64,000 bases of DNA from Acidobacteriota bacterium (lineage in GTDB: Bacteria > Acidobacteriota > Terriglobia > Bryobacterales > Bryobacteraceae). Below are positions 8,612-18,205 of the stretch, in pieces; position 1 is the stretch's first letter; each line of letters begins with the position of its first letter. The DNA lies in assembly GCA_029776225.1 (NCBI GenBank), contig JAKOTR010000004.1:49817-113816 (forward strand). The letters are read 5' to 3'. Under the pieces are notes generated by a model. That model ran no database searches. It saw only the letters and a list, made by a program, of their open reading frames with translations, and was not told where the DNA came from. A program made the translations under genes and the position numbers.

Positions 8612-10168
8612 TCAGCTTGCGGCTTCTTCCCGGTATCTGCCGAATACATCGGCCAGCGCCCCGCAGATCTCTCCAACCGTGGCGTAAGCCCGGATGGCCT
8701 CCAGGATAAACGGCATCGTGTTCTCGGTGCCCTCCGCCGCACGGCGCAGCGCGTCCAGAGCGGAAGCGACGCGTACATTGCTTCGCCGTTTCCGAAGCGC
8801 GGAGAGCTTCTCCTCCTGCTGCCGCGCGGCTGCTTCATCGATTTGCAGCAACTCGACCGGCTGCTCTTCCCGCTCCGCGAAGGCGTTTACGCCCACGATC
8901 TTCCGTTCCCCGGTTTCGAGCGAGCGTTGATACTCGTAGCTCGCCTCGGCGATCTCGCGCTGCGGGTAGCCTCGCTCGATCGCCGGAATCATCCCGCCCA
9001 TCGCGTCGATGCGGCGGATGTACTCTTGGGCGGCGTCTTCGATCTCATCGGTCAGCCGCTCCACAAAATAGCTGCCGCCAAGCGGGTCCGCCGTCGCGGT
9101 GACGCCGCTTTCATACGCGATCACCTGCTGCGTCCGCAGCGCCAGCGTTGCCGCGCGCTCGGACGGCAGAGCATACGCCTCGTCGAGCGAGTTCGTGTGC
9201 AGCGATTGCGTGCCCCCGAGCACTGCCGCCAGCGCTTGCAGCGTGGTCCGCACCACGTTGTTGTACGGCTGCTGCCAGGTGAGCGAACAGCCCGCCGTCT
9301 GCGTGTGAAACCGCAGTTTCAGGCTGCGCTCGTGGCGCGCTCCAAAGCGCTCCCGCATGATCCGCGCCCACATCCGCCTCGCCGCGCGGTACTTGGCGAT
9401 CTCCTCGAAAAATTCGTTGTGCGCGTTGAAAAAGAAACTGAGCCTGCCCGCGAAGTCGTCCACCGCCAGGCCGCGCGCCAGCGCCCATTCGACGTACTCG
9501 ATCCCGTCCCGCAGCGTGAATGCCAGCTCCTGCACCGCTGTCGAACCTGCTTCGCGAATGTGATAGCCGCTGATGGAAATCGGGTTGAACTTCGGCAGGT
9601 GCGCTGCGCCGAACTCGATGGTATCGGTCACAAGCCGCATCGAGGGCCGGGGCGGGTAAATGTACTCCTTCTGTGCGATGTACTCTTTCAGGATGTCGTT
9701 CTGGATTGTCCCGGAAATGCGTGTCCAATCTGCCCCTTGCTGCTCGGCCACCACCAGGTACATGGCCCAGATCACCGCCGCCGGCGAGTTAATCGTCATC
9801 GAGACGGTCACTTCGGAAAGCGGGATCCCCCGGAAGAGGGTCTCCATGTCCTCCAGCGAACTGACCGAGACACCGCACTTGCCCACCTCGCCCATTGCGT
9901 TCGGGTCGTCGGCGTCATAGCCCATCAGCGTCGGCAGATCGAAGGCCACCGACAGCCCGGTTTGCCCCTGCCGGAGCAGGTAGTGGTAACGGCGGTTGGT
10001 TTCCTCAGGAGTGGCGAAACCCGAGAACTGGCGCATCGTCCAGAGCCGTTCCCGGTACATCTGGGGGTGAATTCCGCGGGTGTACGGAAATGCGCCCGGC
10101 TTGCTGGTGTCCCGTTCACGCCCGCCGTTTTCCGGGCCGTAGACGGCTGCCACCGGCAACCCGCTCAA
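8612..10168 (-). CDS. Methylmalonyl-CoA mutase, large catalytic subunit
   Basis: 518 aa, beginning at a TTG (10168) with an AAGGA about 13 nt upstream. The sequence starts directly at [12 protein letters not shown] and continues with [35 protein letters not shown] and [17 protein letters not shown], signatures of the substrate-binding barrel. It ends before the cobalamin domain, which the next gene (8100-8501) supplies. The two genes are about 110 bp apart on the same strand. The usual short N-terminal extension of the family is reduced, but the start cannot be moved much further upstream. No meaB/argK-type chaperone gene is in the window. Confidence 0.93.
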   Translation of the reverse strand: MSGLPVAAVYGPENGGRERDTSKPGAFPYTRGIHPQMYRERLWTMRQFSGFATPEETNRRYHYLLRQGQTGLSVAFDLPTLMGYDADDPNAMGEVGKCGVSVSSLEDMETLFRGIPLSEVTVSMTINSPAAVIWAMYLVVAEQQGADWTRISGTIQNDILKEYIAQKEYIYPPRPSMRLVTDTIEFGAAHLPKFNPISISGYHIREAGSTAVQELAFTLRDGIEYVEWALARGLAVDDFAGRLSFFFNAHNEFFEEIAKYRAARRMWARIMRERFGARHERSLKLRFHTQTAGCSLTWQQPYNNVVRTTLQALAAVLGGTQSLHTNSLDEAYALPSERAATLALRTQQVIAYESGVTATADPLGGSYFVERLTDEIEDAAQEYIRRIDAMGGMIPAIERGYPQREIAEASYEYQRSLETGERKIVGVNAFAEREEQPVELLQIDEAAARQQEEKLSALRKRRSNVRVASALDALRRAAEGTENTMPFILEAIRAYATVGEICGALADVFGRYREEAAS

Positions 10169-10295
10169 CGTACGAGATTGTCCTTGAATTTTCTTTTGTG
10201 GGGCGCCCAGAACGTGCCTCGACTCTTATTATACCGCTCCGCCTGGCGCCCCAGTGTTCGCCGCGAGGAACTGCGACTCCTTCATATTGCGGCGC

Positions 10296-13200
10296 TTATT
10301 CCGGCGTGCCGCTCACGGCCGTTTCGGTTTTTCCCACTTTGAGTACCTTCCCGTCCGCCGCACGGTAGATGAGGCGGTAATAAACGACTCTCTGTGGAAT
10401 CGCCGGCACGGTCACGTGACAGCCGTTGGTGCACGGAATGCCCGAATAGCTCTCTCCAGCCCAGAAAAACGGCTGCTTCTCGTTCACCGGCTGCGGAACT
10501 TTGCCGCCCGTCACGCTTACGCACTTCTCCTGCCGCGATCCGCACCGGAACTCGGGATCGTACCCGAATTCGACAATTACGTTGTCGGTGAACGGAGGCG
10601 TCGACGAGACCTCTCGCTGAATGGGAACGAACGTGGCCAGGTTCTCGGTACTTTCCTGGCGCGGGTAAGGCGGCAGCTTCAAACCGACGATCACGTTCTG
10701 CGTGCCCCCGGCGCCGGGTGTGAAAGCCAGCGCCCAACTGGCGTCGGGCAGCGCCATCGTGTTGGCGTAGGGATAGTAGGCCCGCTGCGGAAGCGTGAGA
10801 TGCCGGCTCAGCGTTCGCGACCACCTTCCCATCCTGTCGTTCGGGCCTCCCACCGGGCCTAACCCAATCTGGTACGTGGTCTCAAAGCGCGGCCCGGCGT
10901 CCACGATGCACGGCCGGATCGAATCATTGATGCCATCCGCAAATCCGTTAGTCCCGCACTGCGCGGGCACGGTCACCGACGGGCAGTTCAGCAGGACCTG
11001 GCCCACCGCCGCGCCGCTCCACGGCGTCCCGTCCTCCTTCGTGCATTCCGTGTTCGGGTCGTACTCGATCACACAGTAGCGGTGTGCGTACTCCGGCCCC
11101 TCGTCCATCTTCGAGTTCGGCCCGCTCACGTCGATCAGCACCTTGTTGCCGCAACTCGCCGCGGTCGGAGCGTGTTTGCGGCTCAGCGCCGGATGCGTGC
11201 TGTCGGGCGTCAGCCGCCAGAGCGTGCCCTGGGTTCCCAGCGCCGACATCTCCATGGGCGGAATCGCCGGATTCGCGTACAGCGGGCTGAAGTCCAGCGC
11301 CCACGGGTGTGCCTCCACATCCTGCTGTGGGAGCGATACGTGCGTGTCCGATCCCGTATTGGCTGTCTTGCCCGCAAACGGCACGTAGTAGCCCAGCGTC
11401 CGGTACTTGCCGCTCTTGTACTGCGCGGACATCTCCGGAATCGTCCCTTCAAGAACCCTGTATCCCTCGGAAATGCGCCGGTTCCCTCCCATGGCGCCAT
11501 GATCCTGCGGAAGCGGGTACAGGGCTGCGTAGCCGGACGTCCCCGCTGGGTCGGCCATCACATCCCACCACTGCACCGAGCCCTCCGCCGGGCACCACAT
11601 GATCATCGGATCCCCGGCGGCCCAGGCCCTCGGAGCCTGCCCGTCCAAACCTCGCAGGACGGTCCAGTTGCCCCCTCCGTTGTTCCGCAGTAACTGGATG
11701 AACTCCCGCCCGCTCGCGGAAAGGCAGTTGCCGACGCACAACTTGTCGCCCACTCGCAACCCCTGCCCGGGAAGATATCCCAGTTCTCCCGGCTGGCTGT
11801 TGCCGTCATCAAAGCGGGAGTCCGTGCAAGGATTCGCGTCGTAGGGCTCCTTGGTGATCGTGATGTCGGTGCAGACCGGCTGGCCGCCGACCTTGTATGC
11901 CGCATCCCCCGTATTGAAGTCGTTCCAGTTCGCCGGGCACGCGCCCCCCGATGCCGGAATGGCCGCGTGATCCACTCGGAACGGCCCACTGCCGCAGGAG
12001 GTGCTGTCGTATGGAAGACTCTTGAGATTCACCCCCGAGTACACCCGCCCGTCGCTCCCGAGGACGGGCGAGTTCCCGTGCATCCCGCAAAAACGGAACG
12101 GGTACGATCCGTTCGTCGATCTCGCCCCAATGATCTGCCCCTTCGTCGGAGAGTCGTCCGCCACATCCATCACCGCTGCCCAGCCGTAACTGTCCGTCGG
12201 CCCCCACAGGCACATAAACCCCATGTAATTCCCATCGCCCCCTCGATCGGTGCAGCCGCGTGTCTTGAATTTTCCGGCTTCCGGCGAATGCGCGTTTACC
12301 CACTCCTCCACGAGCTCGTCCACCTTCTTGCCTCCCGCGTTCACCGGAGTGAACGTGGCCTCCAGCCCGTACGTCTCGTAATGCCGCTCGAGATTGTCGC
12401 CGGTGTACTCTACCAGAAAAACGACGCCGTCCCTTGTGCAATAAAACTTGTTGGGGTCCGTCGCATGCCAGCTCGGCGAAGATGCCGTGCAGGCGCCTGA
12501 CGACCACGACAATCCGCCTTGGCTGCCCCCGGTGATATTGGTCGTGCCCAGGAAAGTGGCGTCGCCCGTCTCCGCGCTTACAAAATAAAGCGAATAGACG
12601 GCGTCCCGCGGCACCAGACAGTGATATCCTTCGCGCGTAACTCCCTTGTAAGTTTGCGTGACCTTCACGGGGTGGCACGCATGCACCCCACCGGCATAAT
12701 ACCAGCCAGGAGTCGTGTAAATCCCTATCGAAAACGACAGGTACTGCAGCGTCACCGTGTCCGGTGATGGCGTCGTCTTGCGTACCAGCACGCTGAAGTT
12801 GGAAGCCGTGTACGGGTATGTCCCTGGCGCCGGCGGCGCCTGCAACACGACCGTCTTCACGTCCGGCACGCTTTCGATCACGTACGAGGTATCCCCCAGA
12901 GTGATGCGGCTGCCCCGAGTCCAGTTCAAATTGAAATACTGGCTGGTATTGGGGATCGTGAACTTGTTCCCGGTCAGCGTCCCCGTTCCGGTCCTCCCGA
13001 ACAGGTCTTTGCGCGATATATGCGTTTTCAACGGGTCCGCAGGGTCTTCCCAGAATTTCAGCACCGGGATGATGTCACCGATTTGGCACCCCGAGCCGCA
13101 CTGGGTGAGGTCCTGCGTCACCACCCGCGTAAAGCAGTCCACGCCGTTCTTGCTCAGGCAAAGGTCTACCGACCCGTCGGGTCCCGGCTTGCTCGCGCTC

Positions 13201-14468
13201 CCCTTCAACGTGATCACCACGTAGGCCGGATTGTAAAACCCGGTCAGGTTGGATGTCTGCGAATTCAGAATGTCCGTGTGGCCGTTGTCGTATCCGGGAA
13301 CCACCCACGACGACGTCGCCGCCAGCCACGGCTGCTCGCCCGTTCCTCCCGTGAACGAGACGCTGTTGGAATCGTCCGCCACCAGCGCGTCGTACAGCGT
13401 GCCCGACGACGCCGTCCACCGCGGTGTCGCTCCGTTGTCCCAAACCTCCCGGATCGGTCTCACCGTCGGCGGCGCCGGGCGGATCGCCGTGATCGCCCGC
13501 ATCAGGATCCCGCTCTGCGGGTCGATGATCGTCTGCGGCGAAGACTCCTTCGTCGGATCGAATTTAATCCACCGCTGGTTCGTCTGATTAGCCGAAAACG
13601 GGGATTTCAGCGTCACGCGGTTTGCATCGATCACCGCGGCGACTTCCCTCATCTCTCCGATCTGCGGGCCCGAGTTCAGCGCGATCTGGTCCCCCACGGC
13701 CAGCCCATGATTCACCGAGGTCACCGTCGTGCCGTTGCTGCTGAGCGGGTTCGCTCCCACCGAGTACACCGGCGTAAAGTCGATCGTCGGATACGCAACC
13801 TGGTTCGGAGCCTCCGGATCCGCCGGCCAGGTATCGAAGTAGTTGTTCCCTAGCGGAATATTCGTGGTCCGGAAAACCCCTTCCGCGCTGTCGGCCCCGC
13901 AAAGGATCCGGTAGCGGTGCTCCGTCGCGGCTTGCAGTGCGCGCGAGTACCAGCGCCCGTCCCGCGCCTTCTCGGCTTTCCGGGCCCCGATCACAAACGT
14001 CCGCTCCCGGCCGTTCGCGATGTTGCCCGGACGGGTATCCTGGTCCGCCCCGCTGAACAGCCGCGTGTTCACGTCATGCACCAGCACCGCTACCGTTCCG
14101 CCCCCCGTATATTCGCCGTTCCCCGCCTTGCCGTCCAGCAGGAATGTCTTCGGCCCGGTCACGGTGACAACGGCATATCCGTTCGCGTTGGTGTTCCCGC
14201 CAACGCCGCTGATGTGCACCTTGTCCCCGGTGGAGAGGTAGTGATCGTACCCGGTCGTCACTTCGATCGGCGACGTGTTGCTTGCGCCGGTAACCGCCAG
14301 GCCGCCGCCCTTCATCCCAGTTGTGTCGTAGACCTCCACCGCGCAGGCCTCACCCGTGGGAGCCGTGTATGCCAGCACCGCCTGCGTGGCCGTCGCCCCG
14401 GTGATTCTCACGTTGTCCACGGCGGCGGCGAGCGGAAGCGTGATCAGAAATAGAAAGCCGATTCTCAT
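10296..14468 (-). CDS. Very large secreted protein of unknown function (1390 aa)
   Basis: The N-terminus MRIGFLFLITLPLAAAV is a Sec-type signal peptide. The mature chain begins with a fibronectin-III-like strand pattern (DNVRITGATATQAVLAYTAP). It also carries two segments of the type HGLAVGDQIAL / YLSTGDKVHISG, short beta modules found in tail-fibre and adhesin-like proteins. The rest is rich in G, T, N, P and aromatic residues and in cysteine, with no catalytic motif I can name. It looks like an extracellular beta-rich protein. The next gene on the strand (14472-15512) ends 3 bp before this start, so the two are probably one operon. I do not recognise a function. Confidence 0.75.
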   Translation of the reverse strand: MRIGFLFLITLPLAAAVDNVRITGATATQAVLAYTAPTGEACAVEVYDTTGMKGGGLAVTGASNTSPIEVTTGYDHYLSTGDKVHISGVGGNTNANGYAVVTVTGPKTFLLDGKAGNGEYTGGGTVAVLVHDVNTRLFSGADQDTRPGNIANGRERTFVIGARKAEKARDGRWYSRALQAATEHRYRILCGADSAEGVFRTTNIPLGNNYFDTWPADPEAPNQVAYPTIDFTPVYSVGANPLSSNGTTVTSVNHGLAVGDQIALNSGPQIGEMREVAAVIDANRVTLKSPFSANQTNQRWIKFDPTKESSPQTIIDPQSGILMRAITAIRPAPPTVRPIREVWDNGATPRWTASSGTLYDALVADDSNSVSFTGGTGEQPWLAATSSWVVPGYDNGHTDILNSQTSNLTGFYNPAYVVITLKGSASKPGPDGSVDLCLSKNGVDCFTRVVTQDLTQCGSGCQIGDIIPVLKFWEDPADPLKTHISRKDLFGRTGTGTLTGNKFTIPNTSQYFNLNWTRGSRITLGDTSYVIESVPDVKTVVLQAPPAPGTYPYTASNFSVLVRKTTPSPDTVTLQYLSFSIGIYTTPGWYYAGGVHACHPVKVTQTYKGVTREGYHCLVPRDAVYSLYFVSAETGDATFLGTTNITGGSQGGLSWSSGACTASSPSWHATDPNKFYCTRDGVVFLVEYTGDNLERHYETYGLEATFTPVNAGGKKVDELVEEWVNAHSPEAGKFKTRGCTDRGGDGNYMGFMCLWGPTDSYGWAAVMDVADDSPTKGQIIGARSTNGSYPFRFCGMHGNSPVLGSDGRVYSGVNLKSLPYDSTSCGSGPFRVDHAAIPASGGACPANWNDFNTGDAAYKVGGQPVCTDITITKEPYDANPCTDSRFDDGNSQPGELGYLPGQGLRVGDKLCVGNCLSASGREFIQLLRNNGGGNWTVLRGLDGQAPRAWAAGDPMIMWCPAEGSVQWWDVMADPAGTSGYAALYPLPQDHGAMGGNRRISEGYRVLEGTIPEMSAQYKSGKYRTLGYYVPFAGKTANTGSDTHVSLPQQDVEAHPWALDFSPLYANPAIPPMEMSALGTQGTLWRLTPDSTHPALSRKHAPTAASCGNKVLIDVSGPNSKMDEGPEYAHRYCVIEYDPNTECTKEDGTPWSGAAVGQVLLNCPSVTVPAQCGTNGFADGINDSIRPCIVDAGPRFETTYQIGLGPVGGPNDRMGRWSRTLSRHLTLPQRAYYPYANTMALPDASWALAFTPGAGGTQNVIVGLKLPPYPRQESTENLATFVPIQREVSSTPPFTDNVIVEFGYDPEFRCGSRQEKCVSVTGGKVPQPVNEKQPFFWAGESYSGIPCTNGCHVTVPAIPQRVVYYRLIYRAADGKVLKVGKTETAVSGTPE

Positions 14469-14471
14469 CTT

Positions 14472-15512
14472 CTAGTACCCGTACACAAGCTCGAATCGCC
14501 GGAGGTAAAACGTCTTCGCCACAGCCTCCAGCGGGTTTGCCCATACCTGCGGCCGCAGGTTCGTCGAAAAGAACGGAACCGAATACAAATCGTTGGGGCC
14601 GTCCGTCCCGGAACCGGAATGCCAGTTATACCAGACGCCGCCGTCGATTCTCGCCCGGAGCAGCGATTCCGATACCCGTTCAAACCGCACCGTGTGCCGC
14701 TCCGTGTCCCAGCCCGCAACGCCGTTGAAGCACTTTTGCTTGCCAGGCGAAGTGACGCAGAGATTGAACCCTTCGCCGTTGCCGTGAGTGACCGCTGCGT
14801 AGGTTGAGGCCACTGTCGCATCGGCCAGGCCCAGCGCCATCTGGCCGGTTTCCATGCTTGCATCGGCGGCAAACTCGTATTCCACGATCCACCTGTTCGA
14901 GTGCGCGGGATTCACGTAGTCGCTCGTCAGCCCGTTGAGGGCGAGCACATACGCTCCACTGCCGTTCGCCGTTAGCGACACCCCGGCCGTGATCGTTCCT
15001 GAACCCGGCGGCGCGCAGTCAAGCTTGAAGTTGCTGCCCAGACGCTGCCAGCTCAGTTGGCCGGCCATGGTAATACTAGCGGTGCAGTACGGAAACCAGT
15101 CCACCAGGTGCGCTGCCGGAGAGAACGGCGTTCGCGGATACGATGGCAGCGTCAGGGCGGTCCACAAGGCGGCGCTTCCGTCGTTCGTCAGCAATTTTCC
15201 GGCGTTGCCGCTCATAGCGGGAAGTCCGGCTCCGCCTCCCCCGCCGCTCCCGCCGCTGATCTGAGTCCACGTATCCGTCCCCGTGCACAGGAACAGGTTC
15301 TGCCCCGCCGCCGCGTCGGTCTTGAAGAACTGTTCGCCGATGGCGCACGCGGGCGGCAAAGTCGTTCCCATCTTCACCGGCCGCGTCGAGGCGGCGCCGC
15401 TCGCATCCCACGTTCCCAGAATCTGCCGGCTGCCGTTGACGACAGTTTGCGCCCCGATCGCCAGCGGCAAAAGCCACGCCGCTGCGAGCACCCGGACTAC
15501 TTTGTTTCCCAT
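14472..15512 (-). CDS. Secreted protein with a phage tail-fibre-like linker motif
   Basis: 346 aa. A Sec signal peptide (MGNKVVRVLAAAWLLPLAIGAQ) is followed by a beta-rich region. A glycine linker GGSGGGGG precedes GLPAMSGNAGKLLTNDGSAA, which resembles the SGNAGK(F/L)LT.DG segment common in phage tail fibres and some bacterial surface proteins. The C-terminal half (about 150-346) looks like a lectin-like sandwich. It is transcribed first and the 1390-aa secreted protein follows 3 bp later. The pair may form an extracellular assembly, but the function is unknown. Confidence 0.7.
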   Translation of the reverse strand: MGNKVVRVLAAAWLLPLAIGAQTVVNGSRQILGTWDASGAASTRPVKMGTTLPPACAIGEQFFKTDAAAGQNLFLCTGTDTWTQISGGSGGGGGAGLPAMSGNAGKLLTNDGSAALWTALTLPSYPRTPFSPAAHLVDWFPYCTASITMAGQLSWQRLGSNFKLDCAPPGSGTITAGVSLTANGSGAYVLALNGLTSDYVNPAHSNRWIVEYEFAADASMETGQMALGLADATVASTYAAVTHGNGEGFNLCVTSPGKQKCFNGVAGWDTERHTVRFERVSESLLRARIDGGVWYNWHSGSGTDGPNDLYSVPFFSTNLRPQVWANPLEAVAKTFYLRRFELVYGY

Positions 15513-15669
15513 CCTTTCCTCCCAAACAAGCGCGTAATCTGCACGCGAATTCAGCCTGCAACGGTTCGGGGCGTGATCGGATTCAAAAAAAACACATCTG
15601 ATTGAAAAAGAACCCGAAACATCTTTTCTTTCTTCGTGACCGGAAAATCGAAGGCCCAGCGCACGATGC

Positions 15670-15675
15670 TATAGT
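15670..15675 (+). promoter_or_regulatory. -10 box (TATAGT) of the glycosyltransferase gene
   Basis: TATAGT with 7 nt to the ATG at 15683. The expected start of transcription coincides with the start codon, and no Shine-Dalgarno sequence lies between. Confidence 0.45.
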
Positions 15676-15682
15676 CGGATGG

Positions 15683-16927
15683 ATGTCTCTCACGAGTTCG
15701 GTCCGCCCCGGACCCGCACACGACCGTGCCCGCGCCGGCACTGCGCGGAAGCGCGTGCTCATCGTTGCCTACGTCTTTCCCCCCGAAAACATAGTGGGCG
15801 CGCTGCGCCCGTTCCGCTTCTCGAAATCGCTGCCGGCCTGCGGCTACGACGTCACGGTTCTCACCTCCAGCCCCCAGCCCCCCGGAGCCCCGGACTACAT
15901 CCGCCACATCCCGCGGCGCCGGACATTTACCGAAAAGGTCCTGCGCAAGTTCTTTGTCCCCGGCGAGGACGCCATCCCCTGGGTGCGGCCGGCTTTTCGC
16001 GCCGCCGCCCGCATGCATGCCGCCGAACCCTTTTCCGCGGTGTTTTCTACTTCGCCCCCTTCGCCCGTGCACGCCGTCGCCCTCCTGCTCAACAGGCGAT
16101 TCGGCATTCCGTGGGTCGCCGATTTCCGCGATCCCATGCGCGGCAGCAGCGTCCGCCTCGCCCACGCATACCCCTATGTGGACCGCGTGTTTGAGCCGGC
16201 CATCTTTCGCCGCGCCGGCGCCGTGATTGCCAACACCGACGCGGTCGCCGAATCGTGGAAGCGCCGCTATCCCCAGTGGGCGCACAAGGTCACGGCGATC
16301 TGGAACGGCTTCGACCCCGATGAGGCCATCGGGCCCGCGCCCATCCCGCCCCGGTCTTTCCGCGTCCTCGGGCATTTCGGGGAGATCGTTGGCTTCCGCC
16401 ATCCCGGCGTTCTTCTGGAATCCGTCGAGCGCCTGATCGCCGCCGGCCGCCTCGACCCGTCGGCTCTCCGTATTCGTCTCTTCGGCGAGACGGAATCGCC
16501 GGGCAACCCGGAAACCTACGCCGCGCTGCGCGCCCGGGGCGTCGTTGAAGAGCTGCCCCTTCCCCCCTTCGCCCAGGCCGCCCGCCTGATGGCCGAAACC
16601 GACTACCTGCTGCTGATCGACTTCACCACCGGCGCGCCCGGCCTTCAGGTGCCTTCGAAGCTCTACACCTACATCCGCATCGGCCGTCCCGTGCTTGCCA
16701 TAACCACTCGGAATTCCCCGGTCGAGCGCATCCTTGGCCGCAGCGGCATCCCGCATGCCTGCATCTACCCGGACAGCCCCGCCGAGGAAATCGACTGCCG
16801 CGTGCTCGACTTCCTCAGCCTGCCCACGGATCCCGTCAGCGCCTCAGACTGGTTCTGGGAAAACTTCGACTGCACCGTCCAGACGCGCACACTCGCATCG
16901 ATCCTCGACCGGCTGGTGCTGCGCTGA
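15683..16927 (+). CDS. Glycosyltransferase, GT4-like (GT-B fold)
   Basis: 414 aa from the ATG at 15683; the longer in-frame start at 15602 would lie upstream of the -10 box. The N-terminal domain carries VLIVAYVFPPENIVGALRP and the WVADFRDPM motif seen in GT4-like enzymes. A linker GVVEELPLPPFAQAARLMAETDYLLLIDF leads into the donor-binding domain with VPSKLYTYIRIGRPVLAI. These enzymes add sugars to lipid-linked surface glycans in the cytoplasm. The genes downstream (wecB, a second glycosyltransferase, a Wzx-like flippase, gmd) support surface-polysaccharide synthesis. Donor and acceptor are unknown. Confidence 0.85.
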   Translation: MSLTSSVRPGPAHDRARAGTARKRVLIVAYVFPPENIVGALRPFRFSKSLPACGYDVTVLTSSPQPPGAPDYIRHIPRRRTFTEKVLRKFFVPGEDAIPWVRPAFRAAARMHAAEPFSAVFSTSPPSPVHAVALLLNRRFGIPWVADFRDPMRGSSVRLAHAYPYVDRVFEPAIFRRAGAVIANTDAVAESWKRRYPQWAHKVTAIWNGFDPDEAIGPAPIPPRSFRVLGHFGEIVGFRHPGVLLESVERLIAAGRLDPSALRIRLFGETESPGNPETYAALRARGVVEELPLPPFAQAARLMAETDYLLLIDFTTGAPGLQVPSKLYTYIRIGRPVLAITTRNSPVERILGRSGIPHACIYPDSPAEEIDCRVLDFLSLPTDPVSASDWFWENFDCTVQTRTLASILDRLVLR

Positions 16928-16952
16928 TTCGCAGCTCAAGCCCACGATCTTC

Positions 16953-17102
16953 TCAGCGGAGCCCGATCTTCGCGACCCCCAGCAGCAGCCACTCGCGCCT
17001 CTCGCAATTCAGCAGCATCACGACGCCGCAGGCGCAACACCCCGCGCCCACCTCGACAAGCGGGCAGTCGAGGCCTGGCAGCCGCCGCGATGTTAAACTC
17101 AT
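16953..17102 (-). CDS. Possible small cysteine-rich protein (49 aa)
   Basis: A 49-codon ORF starting at an ATG at 17102, divergent from wecB. It contains five cysteines (C13, C22, C23, C25, C33), including a GCCACG cluster that could bind a metal, and ends in a WLLLGVAKIGLR tail. An AGAG lies directly before the ATG, which is a poor ribosome site. It fills an otherwise empty 180-bp gap. I do not recognise a family; it could be chance. Confidence 0.25.
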   Translation of the reverse strand: MSLTSRRLPGLDCPLVEVGAGCCACGVVMLLNCERREWLLLGVAKIGLR

Positions 17103-17110
17103 CTCTTCGC

Positions 17111-18205
17111 ATGACAGAGATCCGCATCGCGTGCGTGGTCGGCGCCCGCCCGAACTTCATGAAGATCGCCCCGATCATCAGCGAGCTGCAAAAGCGCCCT
17201 GTGTTCGCGCCTCAACTCATCCATACCGGCCAGCACTTCTCGGCGGAGATGTCGGATAGCTTTTTCCGGGATCTTGAGATCCCGGAACCGGATGTCAACC
17301 TCGGGGTGGGCGGCGGAACTCATGGCGAGCAGACCGCCCAGGTTATGCTGCGGATCGAGCCCGTCTTGCGCGCCTTCCAGCCCCATGTGGTGCTGGTGGT
17401 GGGCGACGTGAACTCTACGCTTGCCGCGGCCATCACCGCGGCCAAGATCGGTATTCCTGTCGCGCACGTGGAGGCCGGGCTTCGCAGCTTTGACCGCACC
17501 ATGCCCGAGGAAATCAACCGCGTGCTGACCGACGCGGTTTCCGACTACCTGTTCACCACGGAACCAGCCGCTGAAAAAAACCTTCTGGCTGAAGGCATCC
17601 CGGCTCGCAAAATTTTCTTCACCGGCAACGTGATGATCGACACCCTGCTGAGATTCCGGGATAAGGCCGCGCGGTCCGACGTCCTCGAACGGCTTGGCCT
17701 GGCCCCCGGCTCATACGCCGCAGTCACGCTGCACAGGCCCTCGAACGTGGACAGCCCGGCCAGCCTCAATGCGATGATCGCCATGCTGGTGGAGTTGGCG
17801 CGAAATCTGCCCGTCGTATTCCCTGTTCACCCGCGCACCCGCGCCCGAATGGCGTCCGCGGGGGTCGCCCCCGATGGGCTTATTCTGACGGATCCCATGG
17901 GATACCTCGACTTCCTGCGCCTCATCGGCTGCGCCCGGCTAGTGCTCACGGATTCCGGCGGGATACAGGAGGAAACCACTGTTCTCGGCGTGCCCTGCCT
18001 GACCTTGCGCGCCAACACTGAGCGCCCGATCACCGTTGAGATGGGGACAAACCGGCTGGTGGGAACCGATCCGGCCGCTGCGCTTCAAGCGGCACTTGAG
18101 ACGCTGGCGAAGCCCCCGCGCGCCGCCTCACGGCCGCCGCTCTGGGACGGCAACGCGAGCGGCCGCATCGTAGACATCCTCGAGCGCTCGCTGTCTTCGC
18201 AATGA
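17111..18205 (+). CDS. wecB: UDP-N-acetylglucosamine 2-epimerase (non-hydrolysing)
   Basis: 364 aa from the ATG at 17111; an in-frame ATG at 17090 precedes the probable -10 box and was rejected. The N-terminus CVVGARPNFMKIAPI, the catalytic-region HVEAGLRSFDRTMPEE, and the UDP-binding DSGGIQEE are diagnostic of the WecB/MnaA family. The enzyme converts UDP-GlcNAc to UDP-ManNAc for surface glycans such as O-antigen or enterobacterial common antigen. Its stop overlaps the start of the next glycosyltransferase by 4 bp (ATGA). It belongs to the glycan cluster at 15.7-24 kb. Confidence 0.95.
   Translation: MTEIRIACVVGARPNFMKIAPIISELQKRPVFAPQLIHTGQHFSAEMSDSFFRDLEIPEPDVNLGVGGGTHGEQTAQVMLRIEPVLRAFQPHVVLVVGDVNSTLAAAITAAKIGIPVAHVEAGLRSFDRTMPEEINRVLTDAVSDYLFTTEPAAEKNLLAEGIPARKIFFTGNVMIDTLLRFRDKAARSDVLERLGLAPGSYAAVTLHRPSNVDSPASLNAMIAMLVELARNLPVVFPVHPRTRARMASAGVAPDGLILTDPMGYLDFLRLIGCARLVLTDSGGIQEETTVLGVPCLTLRANTERPITVEMGTNRLVGTDPAAALQAALETLAKPPRAASRPPLWDGNASGRIVDILERSLSSQ

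Noticed and set aside
10296..15512. A prophage tail module
   Set aside because: Tail-fibre-like motifs occur, but both proteins have Sec signals and there are no capsid, terminase, integrase or lysis genes nearby.
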